Shown: piece by piece, positions 16,936-27,673 of the stretch | How the letters are laid out: every line of letters starts with the position of its first letter | Position numbering within the stretch: the stretch's first letter is position 1 | From: Clostridia bacterium | GTDB lineage: Bacteria; Bacillota; Clostridia; Christensenellales; Aristaeellaceae | Length of the DNA stretch: 64,000 nucleotides | Direction: 5' to 3' | NCBI GenBank assembly: GCA_017481825.1 | Contig: JAFUOR010000037.1 | Location: 24,556 to 88,555 of the forward strand | Translations under genes and position numbers: made by a program | The notes under the pieces: model-generated | Told to the model about the DNA's origin: nothing | Databases searched by the model: none | Seen by the model: the letters and a program-made list of their open reading frames with translations, nothing else

Positions 16936-16971
16936 AGGCGCTGCTGATGAACATCGGCAGCGCCTCTTTTT
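16936..16971 (+). terminator. Terminator after the pectinase gene
   Basis: AGGCGCTGC (16936-16944) pairs with GCAGCGCCT (16957-16965) and is followed by CTTTTT. Confidence 0.85.
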
Positions 16972-16983
16972 CATGTTTCCTTC

Positions 16984-17012
16984 TTGACACTTTTTGCCTG
17001 TGCGTCTATAAT
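16984..17012 (+). promoter_or_regulatory. Strong sigma-A promoter
   Basis: Consensus TTGACA (16984-16989), 17 bp, consensus TATAAT (17007-17012), driving the transglutaminase-like and probably the SGNH genes. Confidence 0.88.
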
Positions 17013-17075
17013 GTATAATAATGAAAGATATACGACCGAACAAATAATTCGGTATTGATGAAAGGGGACGTTCTC

Positions 17076-19067
17076 ATGTTGAAGAAACTCCTTGCTCTCC
17101 TCATGGCGCTGATGATGCTCTGCTCCGCCTGCGCGGCGTTGGCGGATAATTCTGTGGAATACAGCGGCGGCGTGGTGATGCGTGGCTTCCCCAAGGGGAC
17201 GGACGTGCGCGCCGCGGCAGAGAATCTCATCAACGTTGCCTATGTGGAGTGCAATGTGCCGTACTTTGTCATCGGCGAAAGCACCACCTGGAAGCTGGGC
17301 ATCGAGGGCGGAACGGAGCCCTATTCGATCGATCTGCAGCTGTTCTACCAGGCTTTTTCTGCCACCAACAACATGTATTGGGGCAGAGGAAGCCTGACGC
17401 TTGATAACGAGCGCACCTTTTCCTATACCTTCACGGAGGAAGGCCGCTATTTCTGGCAGATCACCGTCACTGACAGCACCGGCCAGTATCTGATTTTCCA
17501 GTCCCGTTCCATGGAAACCGCCACGGAAGAGGATGAGAAGGACGAAATGACCGTTGCCGGCAAGGTTAATCAGATCATTGCCGAGGAAATTACCGATGAC
17601 ATGAGCGGTTATGCCCGTGCGCTTGCACTGCATGACTGGCTGATCTACAACGCCAATTATGATTACACCTACTCCCACTATGACGCCAGCGGCGTTCTGC
17701 TGTATGGCACGGGTGTTTGCGACAGCTATGCCCGCGCCTATCAGATGCTGTGCACGGCGGCAGGCATTGAGTGCCTCTATGTTTCCGGTACGGCAGGCGG
17801 CGGCGCGCATGGCTGGAACATGATCAAGCTGGATGGCCAGTGGTACCATGTTGACTGCACCTGGGATGATCCGAACGAAGGTGGCTGGGAGCGCCATACC
17901 TACTTCTGCCTCACCGACGAGCAGATGGCTGTTGACCACGAGTGGAACATCGTCGTGGACAACGAGGCTGACGGCATGGTTGTGCCCGACGCTGAGGGCG
18001 GGGAGTTCTCCGAGGAAAATGGCGCCAGTGTTGACATTACCTTCACCAGCATTGATGAGCTGGATACGAAATTTGACGCCTTCATTGCCGAAAACCAGAT
18101 CGACACCATCGAGCTTGCCTATGTTGGTACTGAGGATCTCGGTTTTGCCTTCAGCGAATGGTGGAATGCTAAGGAGTTTGACGGTGGCTATTTGAGCGGT
18201 TACAGCGGCTGTTCTGATGGCGAAAGTATACTCTATACCTTGAATGTGGTTTGGGATGTCCCCGAGGCCTATTTGCGCATTGAGCCGACTATTCTGCGCA
18301 TGAGCGTCGGCGACAAGACGCAGATCGTCCCCACGGAGATTTCTCCCGAAACTGATGTGATCACCTGGAGTTCCTCCAATGAAGCCGTTGCAACCGTTGA
18401 TGCCTCCGGCAATGTCACTGCTGTGGCGGAAGGTAGTGCAACCATCACTGCCGCTCTTGCCAGCGGCTACACCGATGCGGTGGAGGTCACGGTTCTTGCG
18501 CCTCACAATCCCGAATTTAGCCTGACCCTGACCGATGTGCCCGGCGGCGTCCAGCTGTGCTGGAATGTTATTCCCGGTGTGACCGACTATCATGTGATGC
18601 GCACCTATGCCGGTACGGACAAGCTGCTCACGACCACGCAGGAAACCGCTGTGACCTTCGCGTCCTCCGAGCTGCCCGCCACCGTGCAGCAGAGCGTCTA
18701 CATCATCGCGCAGCGCAAGGTCGGTGATACCGTGGCGGCGACGTATACCAGCAGCAGTGTTGCCTATGGCAGCTGGAACATCTCCTATGAGACCAGCATC
18801 CCCGGCAGCATCGTCATCATTGGCGACAGCGCTTTTGAATCAACCAACCTGACCTCCGTCAGCATCCCCGGCAGCGTGACCACCATCGGTGCGCGGGCTT
18901 TCTATGGCTGTACTAACCTGACGGCTGTGAAGATCCCTGCCAGCGTGACCTCCATCGGTGCCAACGCCTTTGGCAGCACGGCGCTGACAACCGTCGAGGT
19001 TGTGGAGGGCAGCTATGCCGACACCTATTTTGCCACGAACCATCCGGACGTGGTGCGTATCCACTGA
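17076..19067 (+). CDS. Secreted transglutaminase-like protein with Big2 and leucine-rich-repeat domains
   Basis: A 663-residue exported protein. A signal peptide (1-25) is followed by a domain of about 100 residues and then a transglutaminase-like cysteine-protease fold with a complete triad: Cys215 in GVCDSYA, His245 in GGAHGWN and Asp260 in HVDCTWDD. A bacterial Ig-like Big2 domain (about 405-470, WSSSNEAVATVDASG) follows. The C-terminal quarter (about 580-650) has BspA/LRR_5 repeats of the form SVTTIGARAFYGCTNL. Such proteins act at the cell surface as peptidases or cross-linkers of protein or peptidoglycan. ATG 17076 follows AAAGGGG; an upstream ATG at 17055 lacks one. The next gene starts 25 bases downstream. 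Confidence 0.88.
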   Translation: MLKKLLALLMALMMLCSACAALADNSVEYSGGVVMRGFPKGTDVRAAAENLINVAYVECNVPYFVIGESTTWKLGIEGGTEPYSIDLQLFYQAFSATNNMYWGRGSLTLDNERTFSYTFTEEGRYFWQITVTDSTGQYLIFQSRSMETATEEDEKDEMTVAGKVNQIIAEEITDDMSGYARALALHDWLIYNANYDYTYSHYDASGVLLYGTGVCDSYARAYQMLCTAAGIECLYVSGTAGGGAHGWNMIKLDGQWYHVDCTWDDPNEGGWERHTYFCLTDEQMAVDHEWNIVVDNEADGMVVPDAEGGEFSEENGASVDITFTSIDELDTKFDAFIAENQIDTIELAYVGTEDLGFAFSEWWNAKEFDGGYLSGYSGCSDGESILYTLNVVWDVPEAYLRIEPTILRMSVGDKTQIVPTEISPETDVITWSSSNEAVATVDASGNVTAVAEGSATITAALASGYTDAVEVTVLAPHNPEFSLTLTDVPGGVQLCWNVIPGVTDYHVMRTYAGTDKLLTTTQETAVTFASSELPATVQQSVYIIAQRKVGDTVAATYTSSSVAYGSWNISYETSIPGSIVIIGDSAFESTNLTSVSIPGSVTTIGARAFYGCTNLTAVKIPASVTSIGANAFGSTALTTVEVVEGSYADTYFATNHPDVVRIH

Positions 19068-19092
19068 TGACATGAAGAGGAGACCATCTCTG

Positions 19093-20535
19093 ATGAGAAA
19101 ACTGATCCTGCTTGCATTGCTGATGCTGACGCTGTGCTCCCCCTCGCTGGCGGAGGATACCGGCCTGGTAGAAACCATCCTTTTTGAAGGGGAGGCAACG
19201 GTAGAAACTGCCTGGACGCTGGCTGCGTCAGTGAACACCACCAGCGCCAACGGCAGCTTTGATGCAGGTCTGATCACGGAAGATGGCTACTTTACCGTTG
19301 AATACACCGGGCCCATCAAGGCGGTGTATCTGGCTTTCTCCGAATGGCAAAGCGGCACCTGGGCGTCCGTGAACGTTCCCGGCAGCTGCGTCACCGAAGG
19401 GGAGCTGTGTATCGCGACCTTTACTTTCGACCAGTGCTACATTCAATATGGCAGCAAGGATTTCACGGCTGTGGATCAGATTTGTGTTGGCTCCACGGCT
19501 GCATCCGGCGTCACCACGATTCGCCGGATCGTGTGGCATGGAAAGCCTGTGCAGGATGATCTGGGCGCGGATGCAACGCTCTACCGCGGTTCTGTGACGG
19601 CCAATGCTGCCAACACCAACATGGCCTTTGTCTTTACCAGCCATGTGGGCGGCGATTTTGATGCTGCGCAGGTCAACGAGGGCAGCCGGTTCTACGTTGA
19701 GTATTCCGGACAGAAAAACGGTGTGTATCTGGCGCTTTCCAGCCATTCCGGCGCCAAGCAATGGAGCCGCATCAACGCCAGCGAGGTCATCGAGCTTGGC
19801 AACGGGCGGTATGCATCCTATTTTGACTATGCCAGCTTCGCCAAAACATGGGGCACCAATTTTGCCCGGCTGGATCAGCTGACAGTGTTTTCCTCCACCG
19901 CCAGTGAGGTTACGCTGCATCGCCTGGCCTATTTCGCTGGCGAGGGAGCGCCCGTGGATACCTCCGATGGCCACTGGGATCGCCCTGACACCGGCATCGC
20001 CTTCATTGGCGACAGCATCTGTCAGAATGCGCTGCTGATCTACGGCGACTGGAATACGATCCTGGGCCGCAGCGATTGCGTCAACTATGGTATCGGCGGT
20101 CAGACCACCGTGGAATGCCGCGCCCGCATTGACGAGCTGGCCGCGCGCGATTATCGCATGATCGTGTTCATCTGCGGCATCAACGATATCGGCCGCGGCT
20201 TCACCAAGGAAGAGATCGTTGCCAACTACGACGCCATGATCGCGGCTGTCCGCGAAAAAAACCCGGATTGCGAGTTCCTCATCGTCAGCACGCTGCCGAC
20301 CACCAGCGCGTTCTATACCGGTCAGCAGTCCAAGATCAATCTGCTCAACATGGCCTATAAGCGTTACGCCAGTAAAAACAGCGGCGTCACCTATGTGGAT
20401 GTCTATTCCTCCTTCACAGCGAAGACGGGCGACTATGCCTATCCCGAGCTGCTGTCGGATGGTCTGCATCCCAATCGCGACGGCTATGCGAAAATGGCGG
20501 AAATCCTCAAGGAGTATCTGCCTGCGGAGGAATAA
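19093..20535 (+). CDS. Secreted SGNH/GDSL hydrolase with two N-terminal repeat domains
   Basis: A 480-residue exported protein. A signal peptide (1-20) is followed by two related domains of about 130 residues (about 25-160 and 165-290). Both have an F-D-A...Y-F/Y-VEY...VYLA-S pattern and resemble non-catalytic carbohydrate-binding units. The C-terminal SGNH hydrolase has Ser308 in GDSICQN, Asn364 in GINDIG, and Asp456 and His459 in DGLHPN, so the catalytic set is complete. Substrate is probably an acylated or acetylated glycan, which is inference from the neighbours. ATG 19093 follows GAGGAG and opens the signal peptide. It probably shares the promoter of the transglutaminase-like gene. Confidence 0.87.
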   Translation: MRKLILLALLMLTLCSPSLAEDTGLVETILFEGEATVETAWTLAASVNTTSANGSFDAGLITEDGYFTVEYTGPIKAVYLAFSEWQSGTWASVNVPGSCVTEGELCIATFTFDQCYIQYGSKDFTAVDQICVGSTAASGVTTIRRIVWHGKPVQDDLGADATLYRGSVTANAANTNMAFVFTSHVGGDFDAAQVNEGSRFYVEYSGQKNGVYLALSSHSGAKQWSRINASEVIELGNGRYASYFDYASFAKTWGTNFARLDQLTVFSSTASEVTLHRLAYFAGEGAPVDTSDGHWDRPDTGIAFIGDSICQNALLIYGDWNTILGRSDCVNYGIGGQTTVECRARIDELAARDYRMIVFICGINDIGRGFTKEEIVANYDAMIAAVREKNPDCEFLIVSTLPTTSAFYTGQQSKINLLNMAYKRYASKNSGVTYVDVYSSFTAKTGDYAYPELLSDGLHPNRDGYAKMAEILKEYLPAEE

Positions 20536-20544
20536 CCCGATATG

Positions 20545-20588
20545 CACAGCAATCATTTTGAAATGGCTGCTGTGTATTTTCTTTGTTT
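20545..20588 (+). terminator. Terminator after the SGNH gene
   Basis: CACAGCAATCATTT (20545-20558) pairs imperfectly with AAATGGCTGCTGTG (20561-20574), followed by TATTTTCTTTG. Confidence 0.75.
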
Positions 20589-20668
20589 TCATGTACATCC
20601 TTGTGTAAAACGGACGCGATATTCTGTTGAGATTTGCAGAGAATTTGCTTCTTCGACAGAATATAGCG

Positions 20669-20700
20669 TTGATTTTTCAAACAATGTGTGGTAGCATTGT
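20669..20700 (+). promoter_or_regulatory. Candidate promoter of the dprA operon
   Basis: TTGATT (20669-20674), 17 bp, TAGCAT (20692-20697). A six-base inverted repeat, ACAATG (20681-20686) and CATTGT (20695-20700), covers the -10 and could be an operator. Confidence 0.45.
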
Positions 20701-20789
20701 GTATCGCAGGCAAATGCTGTTTTTCTTAAGCACTTTCACTTTTTACACACATGTGGCATTTGTTTCCAATTCGTCAAGGAGGTGTTTCT

Positions 20790-21896
20790 GTGCGCTACAC
20801 CCGCGAGGATGGATGCCGTGCCTGGCTGACCTACGGCCTGCTGCGCGCAGACGCCGCGATGTCGCTCCTGAACGAATTTGGCTGCGCGGAAGCGATTTAT
20901 GATCGCTTTGTAAAAGAGGGGAGCACCTTCCTGCAAAAGCGCATTAGCGAATCCTCTATCACGCTGCTTCGCGATCAATCAGCACCGGAAAAGATGCACG
21001 ACATGATGGTCACGATGCAGAAATTGTCCATCGGCATTATCAGCCACGATGACGCTCGCTATCCCGACAGCCTGCGCGATTTGCGTTCTCCGCCGGCGCT
21101 GCTGTTCTACCGCGGCAATCCTGACTGCCTGATGGGAAAGTGCATCACGGTCATCGGTTCGCGCAAGGCTTCACCCCAGGCGATGGACGCGACCATGAAG
21201 ATTTGCCGGGAGCTGAGCGACGCAGGCGTCACCATCGTCAGCGGATTAGCCATGGGCATCGACACAGCCGCCCATGAAGGATGCCTGCAGGGCAAAAGCC
21301 CCACCGCCGCCATCCTCGGCTGCGGCATGGACGTGGATTATCCCATGGAGAACGTAGATTTGAAGGAAAACATCGTGCAGCGCGGCGGCATGCTACTCAG
21401 CGAATATCCGCTGGGTCTCCATGCAAGCCCTCATGTGTTCCAGGTGCGCAACCGCATTCTGGCGGGGCTGAGCCGCGCCATCCTGATGATGGAATCGCGC
21501 ATTCGTTCCGGCAGCATGCTCACGGTGCAGCATGCGCTGGATCACGGCAAGGAGGTCTATGCCTATCCGGGTCAGCCGGGAACCGACTGGGCCGAGGGCG
21601 CGCATCAGCTGCTGCGCGAAGGTGCAAACTACTTCACCAGCGCCCGGGACGTATTGGAGGATCTGAACTGGCTGGATGACGAACCCACGCCCTCCGTTGT
21701 CCTCCGGCAGGAGCTGCCCGAAATGACCGAGGAGCAGCGCCGGGTCTATACCCTCCTTGGTCAGGGCGAAATGTCCTACGATCAGCTGGCGGCCAAATCC
21801 GGCATTCCCGCGCCTGCGCTTTCTGTGGCGCTCACCATGCTGCAGATGATGGGGCTCATCAAACCCATGCCCGGTAAATCTTATTGCAAAGCCTAA
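20790..21896 (+). CDS. dprA: DNA-processing protein DprA
   Basis: A 368-residue protein. The Rossmann-like DprA domain (about 80-290) carries GSRKASPQAM, SGLAMGIDTAAHEGCL and GCGMDVDYPMEN. The protein ends with a DprA winged-helix (about 310-368). DprA loads RecA on incoming single-stranded DNA during transformation. GTG 20790 is chosen because AAGGAGGT precedes it at 20777-20783. In Firmicutes dprA commonly sits next to topA, as here. The gene opens an apparent operon that runs through topA and trmFO to the acetyltransferase at 28435. Confidence 0.94.
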   Translation: MRYTREDGCRAWLTYGLLRADAAMSLLNEFGCAEAIYDRFVKEGSTFLQKRISESSITLLRDQSAPEKMHDMMVTMQKLSIGIISHDDARYPDSLRDLRSPPALLFYRGNPDCLMGKCITVIGSRKASPQAMDATMKICRELSDAGVTIVSGLAMGIDTAAHEGCLQGKSPTAAILGCGMDVDYPMENVDLKENIVQRGGMLLSEYPLGLHASPHVFQVRNRILAGLSRAILMMESRIRSGSMLTVQHALDHGKEVYAYPGQPGTDWAEGAHQLLREGANYFTSARDVLEDLNWLDDEPTPSVVLRQELPEMTEEQRRVYTLLGQGEMSYDQLAAKSGIPAPALSVALTMLQMMGLIKPMPGKSYCKA

Positions 21897-21929
21897 TCTT
21901 ATTGATTATCCATCGGAGGCATATTGAAA

Positions 21930-24062
21930 ATGGCAACGACCAAACAGAAACTCATTATTGTCGAGTCTCCCGCCAAGGCGCGCACGATCAGCAAGTTCCT
22001 TGGCAAGGGCTACAAGGTGGAGGCCTCCCAGGGCCATGTATGCGATCTGCCCAAGAGCCAGATCGGCGTGGATGTCGATAATGACTTCGCGCTCAAGTAC
22101 ATCACCATCCGCGGCCGCGGCGATATTCTGACCCGCATTCGCAAGGAAGCACGAAATGCTTCCCAAATTTACCTCGCAACTGACCCGGATCGCGAAGGCG
22201 AGGCGATTTCCTGGCATCTGGGCCATGTGCTGGGCATGGATACCTCTAAACCCTGCCGGATTGAATTCCACGAGGTAACGAAGAAGGCCATCCAGGCGGC
22301 GCTCAAGTCCCCCCGTCCACTGGACATGGGCCGTGTAGACGCTCAACAGGCCCGCCGTGTGCTGGATCGCCTGGTGGGCTACAAGATCAGCCCGCTGCTG
22401 TGGGCGAAGGTAAAAAAGGGCCTGTCTGCCGGACGCGTGCAGTCCGTTGCCACGCGCATGGTCGTGATGCGTGAGGAGGATATCGAAGCCTTCATTCCCG
22501 AGGAGTATTGGGAGATTGCCACGAAGATGCAGGCCATTCAGGGCCGCGGCCGCAAGGTGCACTTCACCGCCCGCTTGGCCTCAATTGACGGTGAGAAGGC
22601 CGTTATCACCAATGCCGAGGAAGCGGCACGCGCCGTGCAGCGCATCCAGAATGCCCATTTTGCCGTCACCAGCGTGAAGAGTGGCGAGAAGCGCAAGCTT
22701 CCTGCCGCTCCCTTCACCACCTCCAGCCTCCAGCAGGAAGCCAGCCGCAAGCTGGGCTTCACCACTGCCAAGACCATGCAGGTCGTGCAGCAGCTCTACG
22801 AGGGTATTGACCTGGAGGGCGAAGGTACGCAGGGTATCGTCAGCTACATCCGTACGGACAGTGTCCGCATCAGCGATGATGCCCTGGCCGCCCTGCGCGC
22901 CTATATCCCGGAGCGCTTTGGCGATGAATATCTGCCGGAGAAGCCTAACGAATACAAGGGCCGCAAGAATGCCCAGGACGCCCATGAGGCCATCCGTCCC
23001 ACCGACGTACGCCGTACGCCCGAGAAGATCAAGGCGTCCCTGACGAAGGAGCAGTACAACCTGTACCGCCTGATCTACAACCGCTTCCTGGCCAGCCAGA
23101 TGATGCCCGCCCTCTACGAGACCATGACCATGGACATGACGGGCGATGGCGTTGGCTTGCGCTTCTACGGCGAGCATAAGAAGTTCGCAGGCTTCACCTC
23201 CGTTTACGAGGAGGGCACGGATGAAGACGTGACCTCTGCCGAGGCGACGCTGCCCCAGCTTGCCGAGGGCAATGCCGTGTCCGTGGAGGATATCGACAGC
23301 GAGCAGCACTTCACCCAGCCACCGAGCCGCTACACGGAAGCCTCTCTGGTTCGCGCGCTGGAAGAGAAGGGCATTGGCCGTCCCTCCACTTATGCCCCCA
23401 CTATCACAACCATCATTGCACGCGGCTACGTCAGCCGCGAGAAGAAGCGCCTCTATCCCACGGAGCTTGGCCGCATGATTACCAGCATGATGGAGGAGTA
23501 CTTCGAGGATATCGTTGATACCGAATTCACCGCTGACCTTGAGGATAAGCTCGATACGGTGGAGGAGGGCAATGCCGACTGGAAGCAGATCATCCGTGAC
23601 TTCTATCCGGACTTCAAGCGCTCGCTGGATATCGCCGAGCAGCAGATCGAGAAGGTCGAAATCAAGGATGAGCCATCCGACGAGCCTTGCGACAAGTGCG
23701 GCGCGATGATGGTCTACAAGATGGGTCGTTTTGGCCGATTCCTGGCCTGTCCCAACTTCCCGGACTGCCGCAATACCAAGCCCATCCTGCATTATATCGA
23801 AGCGCCCTGTCCCGCCTGCGGCGCACGTTTGATGGAAAAGACCAGCCGCAAGAACCGCAAGTTCTATGGCTGCGAAAAGTATCCTGAATGCGCGTTTGTG
23901 TCCTGGGAGAAACCCGTGATGGCCAAGTGTCCCCAGTGCGGCGGCTACATGGTCGAAAAGCGCGGCCGCAAGGGCGAATTGTGGCATCTGTGCGCCAACG
24001 AAACCTGCCGCTGCCGCATAGAGGTGCAGCAGGATGATTCCACCGAGGCGGAGGTGGAATGA
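21930..24062 (+). CDS. topA: DNA topoisomerase I
   Basis: A 710-residue type IA topoisomerase that relaxes negative supercoils. The Toprim domain (1-115) holds IVESPAKA and DPDREGEAI. The catalytic tyrosine is Tyr306 in SYIRTDS. Three C-terminal four-cysteine zinc-ribbon modules begin near residue 587 (CDKCG), 630 (CPACG) and 668 (CPQCG). ATG 21930 is preferred because GGAGG lies at 21915-21919; the TTG six bases earlier is too close. The stop codon overlaps the start of trmFO, implying translational coupling. Confidence 0.97.
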   Translation: MATTKQKLIIVESPAKARTISKFLGKGYKVEASQGHVCDLPKSQIGVDVDNDFALKYITIRGRGDILTRIRKEARNASQIYLATDPDREGEAISWHLGHVLGMDTSKPCRIEFHEVTKKAIQAALKSPRPLDMGRVDAQQARRVLDRLVGYKISPLLWAKVKKGLSAGRVQSVATRMVVMREEDIEAFIPEEYWEIATKMQAIQGRGRKVHFTARLASIDGEKAVITNAEEAARAVQRIQNAHFAVTSVKSGEKRKLPAAPFTTSSLQQEASRKLGFTTAKTMQVVQQLYEGIDLEGEGTQGIVSYIRTDSVRISDDALAALRAYIPERFGDEYLPEKPNEYKGRKNAQDAHEAIRPTDVRRTPEKIKASLTKEQYNLYRLIYNRFLASQMMPALYETMTMDMTGDGVGLRFYGEHKKFAGFTSVYEEGTDEDVTSAEATLPQLAEGNAVSVEDIDSEQHFTQPPSRYTEASLVRALEEKGIGRPSTYAPTITTIIARGYVSREKKRLYPTELGRMITSMMEEYFEDIVDTEFTADLEDKLDTVEEGNADWKQIIRDFYPDFKRSLDIAEQQIEKVEIKDEPSDEPCDKCGAMMVYKMGRFGRFLACPNFPDCRNTKPILHYIEAPCPACGARLMEKTSRKNRKFYGCEKYPECAFVSWEKPVMAKCPQCGGYMVEKRGRKGELWHLCANETCRCRIEVQQDDSTEAEVE

Positions 24063-25399
24063 TGGCTGATTTGCATGCAACCGTCGTCGGCGCAGGCCTT
24101 GCAGGCTGCGAGGCCGCATGGCAGCTTGCGCTTCAGGGCGTCCATGTCACATTGTTTGAAATGAAGCCGGAGAAGATGTCTCCGGCTCATCACAGCCCGC
24201 TTTTTGCGGAGCTGGTGTGCTCCAATTCGCTGCGTTCTGACCGTCTGACCAACGCTGTTGGCCTCCTGAAGGAGGAAATGCGCCTTTGTCATTCGCTCAT
24301 CATGGCTGCTGCTGATGCAGCCCGTGTGCCTGCGGGCGGCGCGCTGGCGGTGGATCGTGACACCTTCTCCGGCTACATCACCAACGCACTGAAAGAGCAT
24401 CCGCTGGTGACCATCCAGAGCAGGGAAGTCACCGACATCCCCGATGGCCCCGTCATTATTGCCACCGGGCCGCTGACTTCTGATGCGCTGAGTGATACCA
24501 TCGCCACGCTGCCAGGGCTGTCGACGCTGAATTTCTACGACGCTGCTGCGCCCATTGTGACGGTGGACTCCCTGAACATGGAGCGTGTCTTCCGTCAAAG
24601 CCGCTACGGCAGGGGAGACGACTATCTCAACTGCCCCATGAATGAGGCGGAGTACAACGCCTTCGTCGATGCACTTCTGGAGGCTGAAACAGCGGAAATC
24701 CACGGCTTTGAGGAATCGAAGGTCTTCGAGGGCTGCATGCCCGTGGAATCCATGGCGCGCCGCGGTCGCATGGTGCTGGCCTTTGGCCCGATGAAGCCCG
24801 TTGGCCTCGTCGATCCCCGAACGGGCAAGGAAGCCTTCGCTGTCGTGCAGCTGCGCCAGGATAACACCACCGGCTCGTTGTACAACCTGGTTGGCTTCCA
24901 GACTCGTCTGAAATGGCCGGAGCAGAAGCGCGTATTCGGCATGATCCCCGGCCTGGACAACGCCGAATACGCCCGCTATGGCGTGATGCACCGTAATACC
25001 TTCTTGCACTCGCCGGGTTTTTTGAATGCGCATTTTGAGATGATCAGCCGCCCGCAGTGCTACTTCGCCGGCCAGATGACTGGCGTGGAGGGCTATGTGG
25101 AAAGCGCCGCCAGCGGCCTGGTGTGCGGCCTGTCCCTGGGACGCGACCTGCGTGGGCTCGGCACGGTGGAGCTGCCTGGCATTACGGCGCTGGGCGCAAT
25201 GGGCCGCTATGTCAGCACGCCTAACAAGCACTTCCAGCCCATGAACTGCGCCTTTGGCCTGATCGACAGCCTTGTGGTGGACAAGCAGCACAAGAAGATC
25301 CGCAACAAACAGGAACGGTATACCGTTATTTCGGAGCGTTCGCTGGCATATATGCGGGATTGGTGCAGGGATGTGTACGGCGATGAGGCTTCATGCTGA
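24059..25399 (+). CDS. trmFO: tRNA (uracil-54-C5) methyltransferase, folate/FAD-dependent
   Basis: A 446-residue enzyme that makes ribothymidine 54 in tRNA using methylenetetrahydrofolate and FAD. It has an N-terminal dinucleotide-binding motif [13 protein letters not shown] and the family signatures [18 protein letters not shown] and [13 protein letters not shown]. Length is normal. The start overlaps topA. In many Firmicutes the next genes are xerC (codV), hslV, hslU and codY; here xerC is missing from that place and a small ORF takes it. Confidence 0.96.
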   Translation: MMADLHATVVGAGLAGCEAAWQLALQGVHVTLFEMKPEKMSPAHHSPLFAELVCSNSLRSDRLTNAVGLLKEEMRLCHSLIMAAADAARVPAGGALAVDRDTFSGYITNALKEHPLVTIQSREVTDIPDGPVIIATGPLTSDALSDTIATLPGLSTLNFYDAAAPIVTVDSLNMERVFRQSRYGRGDDYLNCPMNEAEYNAFVDALLEAETAEIHGFEESKVFEGCMPVESMARRGRMVLAFGPMKPVGLVDPRTGKEAFAVVQLRQDNTTGSLYNLVGFQTRLKWPEQKRVFGMIPGLDNAEYARYGVMHRNTFLHSPGFLNAHFEMISRPQCYFAGQMTGVEGYVESAASGLVCGLSLGRDLRGLGTVELPGITALGAMGRYVSTPNKHFQPMNCAFGLIDSLVVDKQHKKIRNKQERYTVISERSLAYMRDWCRDVYGDEASC

Positions 25400-25446
25400 T
25401 TTCATAGTGATGTGCTACGATCTACTTGGTGGAAGGGCGATTTTCT

Positions 25447-25704
25447 GTGCAGAAAATAAACCTCATTTATGATGAGGCTTATGAGGACGCTAATATTCTT
25501 CTCGTTCCTGATTGGGTTGCTGAACAGGCGTTTTATTGGCCTATGAGGTATGGCTCTTGGCTCGCTTCACAGCGGTGTACCGATATGGAAACAGAGGGCT
25601 TTGTAGAATGGCTGAATGCCCGAATTACTTCAGAAGAAGAAAAAGTGCGCATTCTCCAGCAGCATGTTGCAGTAAGCAAATCAGAACCCAGCATCGACTT
25701 CTGA
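25447..25704 (+). CDS. Small protein of unknown function between trmFO and hslV
   Basis: An 85-residue acidic, soluble protein ([20 protein letters not shown]...) that I do not recognise. It is rich in tryptophan (four in the first 65 residues) and glutamate. GTG 25447 is chosen because GGAAGGG lies nine bases upstream; a TTG start seven codons earlier is also in frame. It stands exactly where xerC/codV sits in related gene orders, but shows no recombinase motif. Spacing to hslV is 31 bases, so it is probably co-transcribed with trmFO and hslVU. Confidence 0.7.
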   Translation: MQKINLIYDEAYEDANILLVPDWVAEQAFYWPMRYGSWLASQRCTDMETEGFVEWLNARITSEEEKVRILQQHVAVSKSEPSIDF

Positions 25705-25735
25705 TGCTTTAATTTACAATTCCGGAGGAACATAC

Positions 25736-26275
25736 ATGAGCATTGAACTCAAAGGCACAACCATCTGTGCCGTCTGCAAGGATGGGAAGATTGCCATCGC
25801 CGGTGATGGTCAGGTGACCATGGGCGAAAGCGTGATCTTCAAGTCCAATGCCCGCAAAGTGCGCCGTCTGTATGGCGGCAAAGTTGTGGCAGGTTTTGCA
25901 GGCACCGTGGTGGATGCTTTCACCCTATTTGACAAGTTTGAAGAAAAGCTGACCCAGTGCAACGGTAATCTGGAGCGTGCTGCGGTGGCTTTGGCCCAGC
26001 TGTGGCGCAGTGAACAGGGCATGCGTCAGATGAACTGCATGATGATCGTTGCCAACAAGGATCAGCTGCTGGTGCTGTCCGGTACGGGCGAGGTCATGGA
26101 GCCCGACAGCGGCGTGGTCGCCATCGGCTCCGGCGGCAATTATGCGCTCTCTGCAGCCCGTGCGCTGGTGGAGAACACCGACCTGTCCGCCCATGAGATT
26201 GCCGAGAAGGCGCTGCACATCGCTGCGTCCATCTGTGTGTATACCAACGACAACATCATTGTCGAAGACGTGTAA
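25736..26275 (+). CDS. hslV: ATP-dependent protease subunit HslV (ClpQ)
   Basis: A 179-residue N-terminal-threonine protease, the proteolytic double ring of the HslVU machine. The motifs [32 protein letters not shown] and IGSGGNYA are typical. The active threonine would be Thr8 or Thr9 after removal of a seven-residue leader (MSIELKG), as in ClpQ of Bacillus, where the residue is preceded by a short leader. The start has GGAGG 10 bases upstream. hslU begins 15 bases after the stop. Confidence 0.96.
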   Translation: MSIELKGTTICAVCKDGKIAIAGDGQVTMGESVIFKSNARKVRRLYGGKVVAGFAGTVVDAFTLFDKFEEKLTQCNGNLERAAVALAQLWRSEQGMRQMNCMMIVANKDQLLVLSGTGEVMEPDSGVVAIGSGGNYALSAARALVENTDLSAHEIAEKALHIAASICVYTNDNIIVEDV

Positions 26276-26290
26276 AGGAGGTCAGGTGAT

Positions 26291-27658
26291 ATGGCAGAAT
26301 TGACGCCCCGTCAAATCGTCCGCGAGCTTGACCGTTACATCGTCGGACAGGATGAAGCCAAAAAGTCTGTGGCCATTGCCCTGCGCAACCGTTATCGCCG
26401 TTCCATGGTGGACGAGAAGATGCGCGAGGAGATCAGCCCCAAGAACATCCTCATGATCGGTCCCACCGGCGTGGGTAAGACCGAAATAGCCCGGCGCCTT
26501 GCCAAGCTGGTTGCTGCGCCCTTTGTCAAGGTGGAAGCGACGAAGTTCACCGAGGTCGGTTATGTGGGCCGCGATGTGGAGAGCATTGTGCGAGATCTGG
26601 TTGAGAACGCCATCCGCATGGTTAAGGAGGAGCACATCAAGCGCGTCGAGCCCCGGGCGAAGGTCATCGCCGAGGATCGTCTGGTGACGCTTCTTGTCAA
26701 TCCGCCCAAGAAGCCCAGCAGCAACAGCTTGAGCCTGGATTATCTGCTGGGCCGAAAGCCCGCTGAACCCAAGGTCGATGAGACCCCCGAGGTCTGTGGC
26801 AAGCGCGGTGAAGTCCGTGCGCAGCTGATGCGCGGTGAGCTGGAAGAGCAGGAGCTGGAGATCGAGGTCGAAGAGGCTGCCCCTACGCTGGAGGTGGGCG
26901 GAAGCGCCATCAGCCTGGGCGATATGATGGGCAACATGATGCCCAAGAAAACCCGCCTGCGCCGCGTGAAGGTCAAGGAAGCCCGTCGCCTCCTGGAAGA
27001 CGAGGAGTGCGACAAGCTCATCGACATGGACAACGTCCACGAGGAAGCCATCCAGCGCGCTGAACAGCACGGCATCGTGTTCATCGATGAGATCGACAAG
27101 ATCGCAGGCCACCGAGCTGGCAGCGGCCCTGACGTGAGCCGCGAGGGCGTGCAGCGCGACATCCTGCCCATCGTCGAGGGCAGTACGGTCAACACCAAGT
27201 ATGGCCCCGTGAAAACGGATTACATGCTCTTCATTGCTGCGGGTGCCTTCCATGTGGCGAAGGTCAGCGACCTGATTCCCGAACTGCAGGGACGTTTCCC
27301 GGTGCATGTGCAGCTCAAATCCCTGACGTGTGAGGATTTCCAGCGCATCCTGACACAGCCGGACAACGCTCTGACGCTGCAGTACAAGGCGCTGCTGGCG
27401 GTTGACAGGGTGCATCTTTCCTTTGAAGACAGCGCCATCGAAGCCATTGCAGAGGCCGCTTTCGTGGCTAACGAGACCGCTGAGGATATCGGTGCACGCC
27501 GTCTGCACGCAGTATTCGAGCAGTTGCTGGAAGACATCTCCTTCAATGCCGGAGACGCGGACATGCCGCCTGTGGAGCTCTCTATCAACGGCGATTACGT
27601 CCGCGCGCACCTGTCCGGCGAGAACAAGCCGGTTGACATGAAGAAGTACATCCTGTAA
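26291..27658 (+). CDS. hslU: HslU ATPase (ClpY), unfoldase of HslVU
   Basis: A 455-residue AAA+ ATPase with Walker A GPTGVGKT (57-64), Walker B in GIVFIDEID (about 261-269), the pore-region signature [10 protein letters not shown], and the C-terminal tail ending KKYIL that docks into HslV. A charged insertion (about 130-235) corresponds to the I domain. AAAGGAGG lies just upstream. No codY follows, unlike in Bacillus; an acetyltransferase gene does. Confidence 0.96.
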   Translation: MAELTPRQIVRELDRYIVGQDEAKKSVAIALRNRYRRSMVDEKMREEISPKNILMIGPTGVGKTEIARRLAKLVAAPFVKVEATKFTEVGYVGRDVESIVRDLVENAIRMVKEEHIKRVEPRAKVIAEDRLVTLLVNPPKKPSSNSLSLDYLLGRKPAEPKVDETPEVCGKRGEVRAQLMRGELEEQELEIEVEEAAPTLEVGGSAISLGDMMGNMMPKKTRLRRVKVKEARRLLEDEECDKLIDMDNVHEEAIQRAEQHGIVFIDEIDKIAGHRAGSGPDVSREGVQRDILPIVEGSTVNTKYGPVKTDYMLFIAAGAFHVAKVSDLIPELQGRFPVHVQLKSLTCEDFQRILTQPDNALTLQYKALLAVDRVHLSFEDSAIEAIAEAAFVANETAEDIGARRLHAVFEQLLEDISFNAGDADMPPVELSINGDYVRAHLSGENKPVDMKKYIL

Positions 27659-27673
27659 GAAAGAGGCCTTCCC

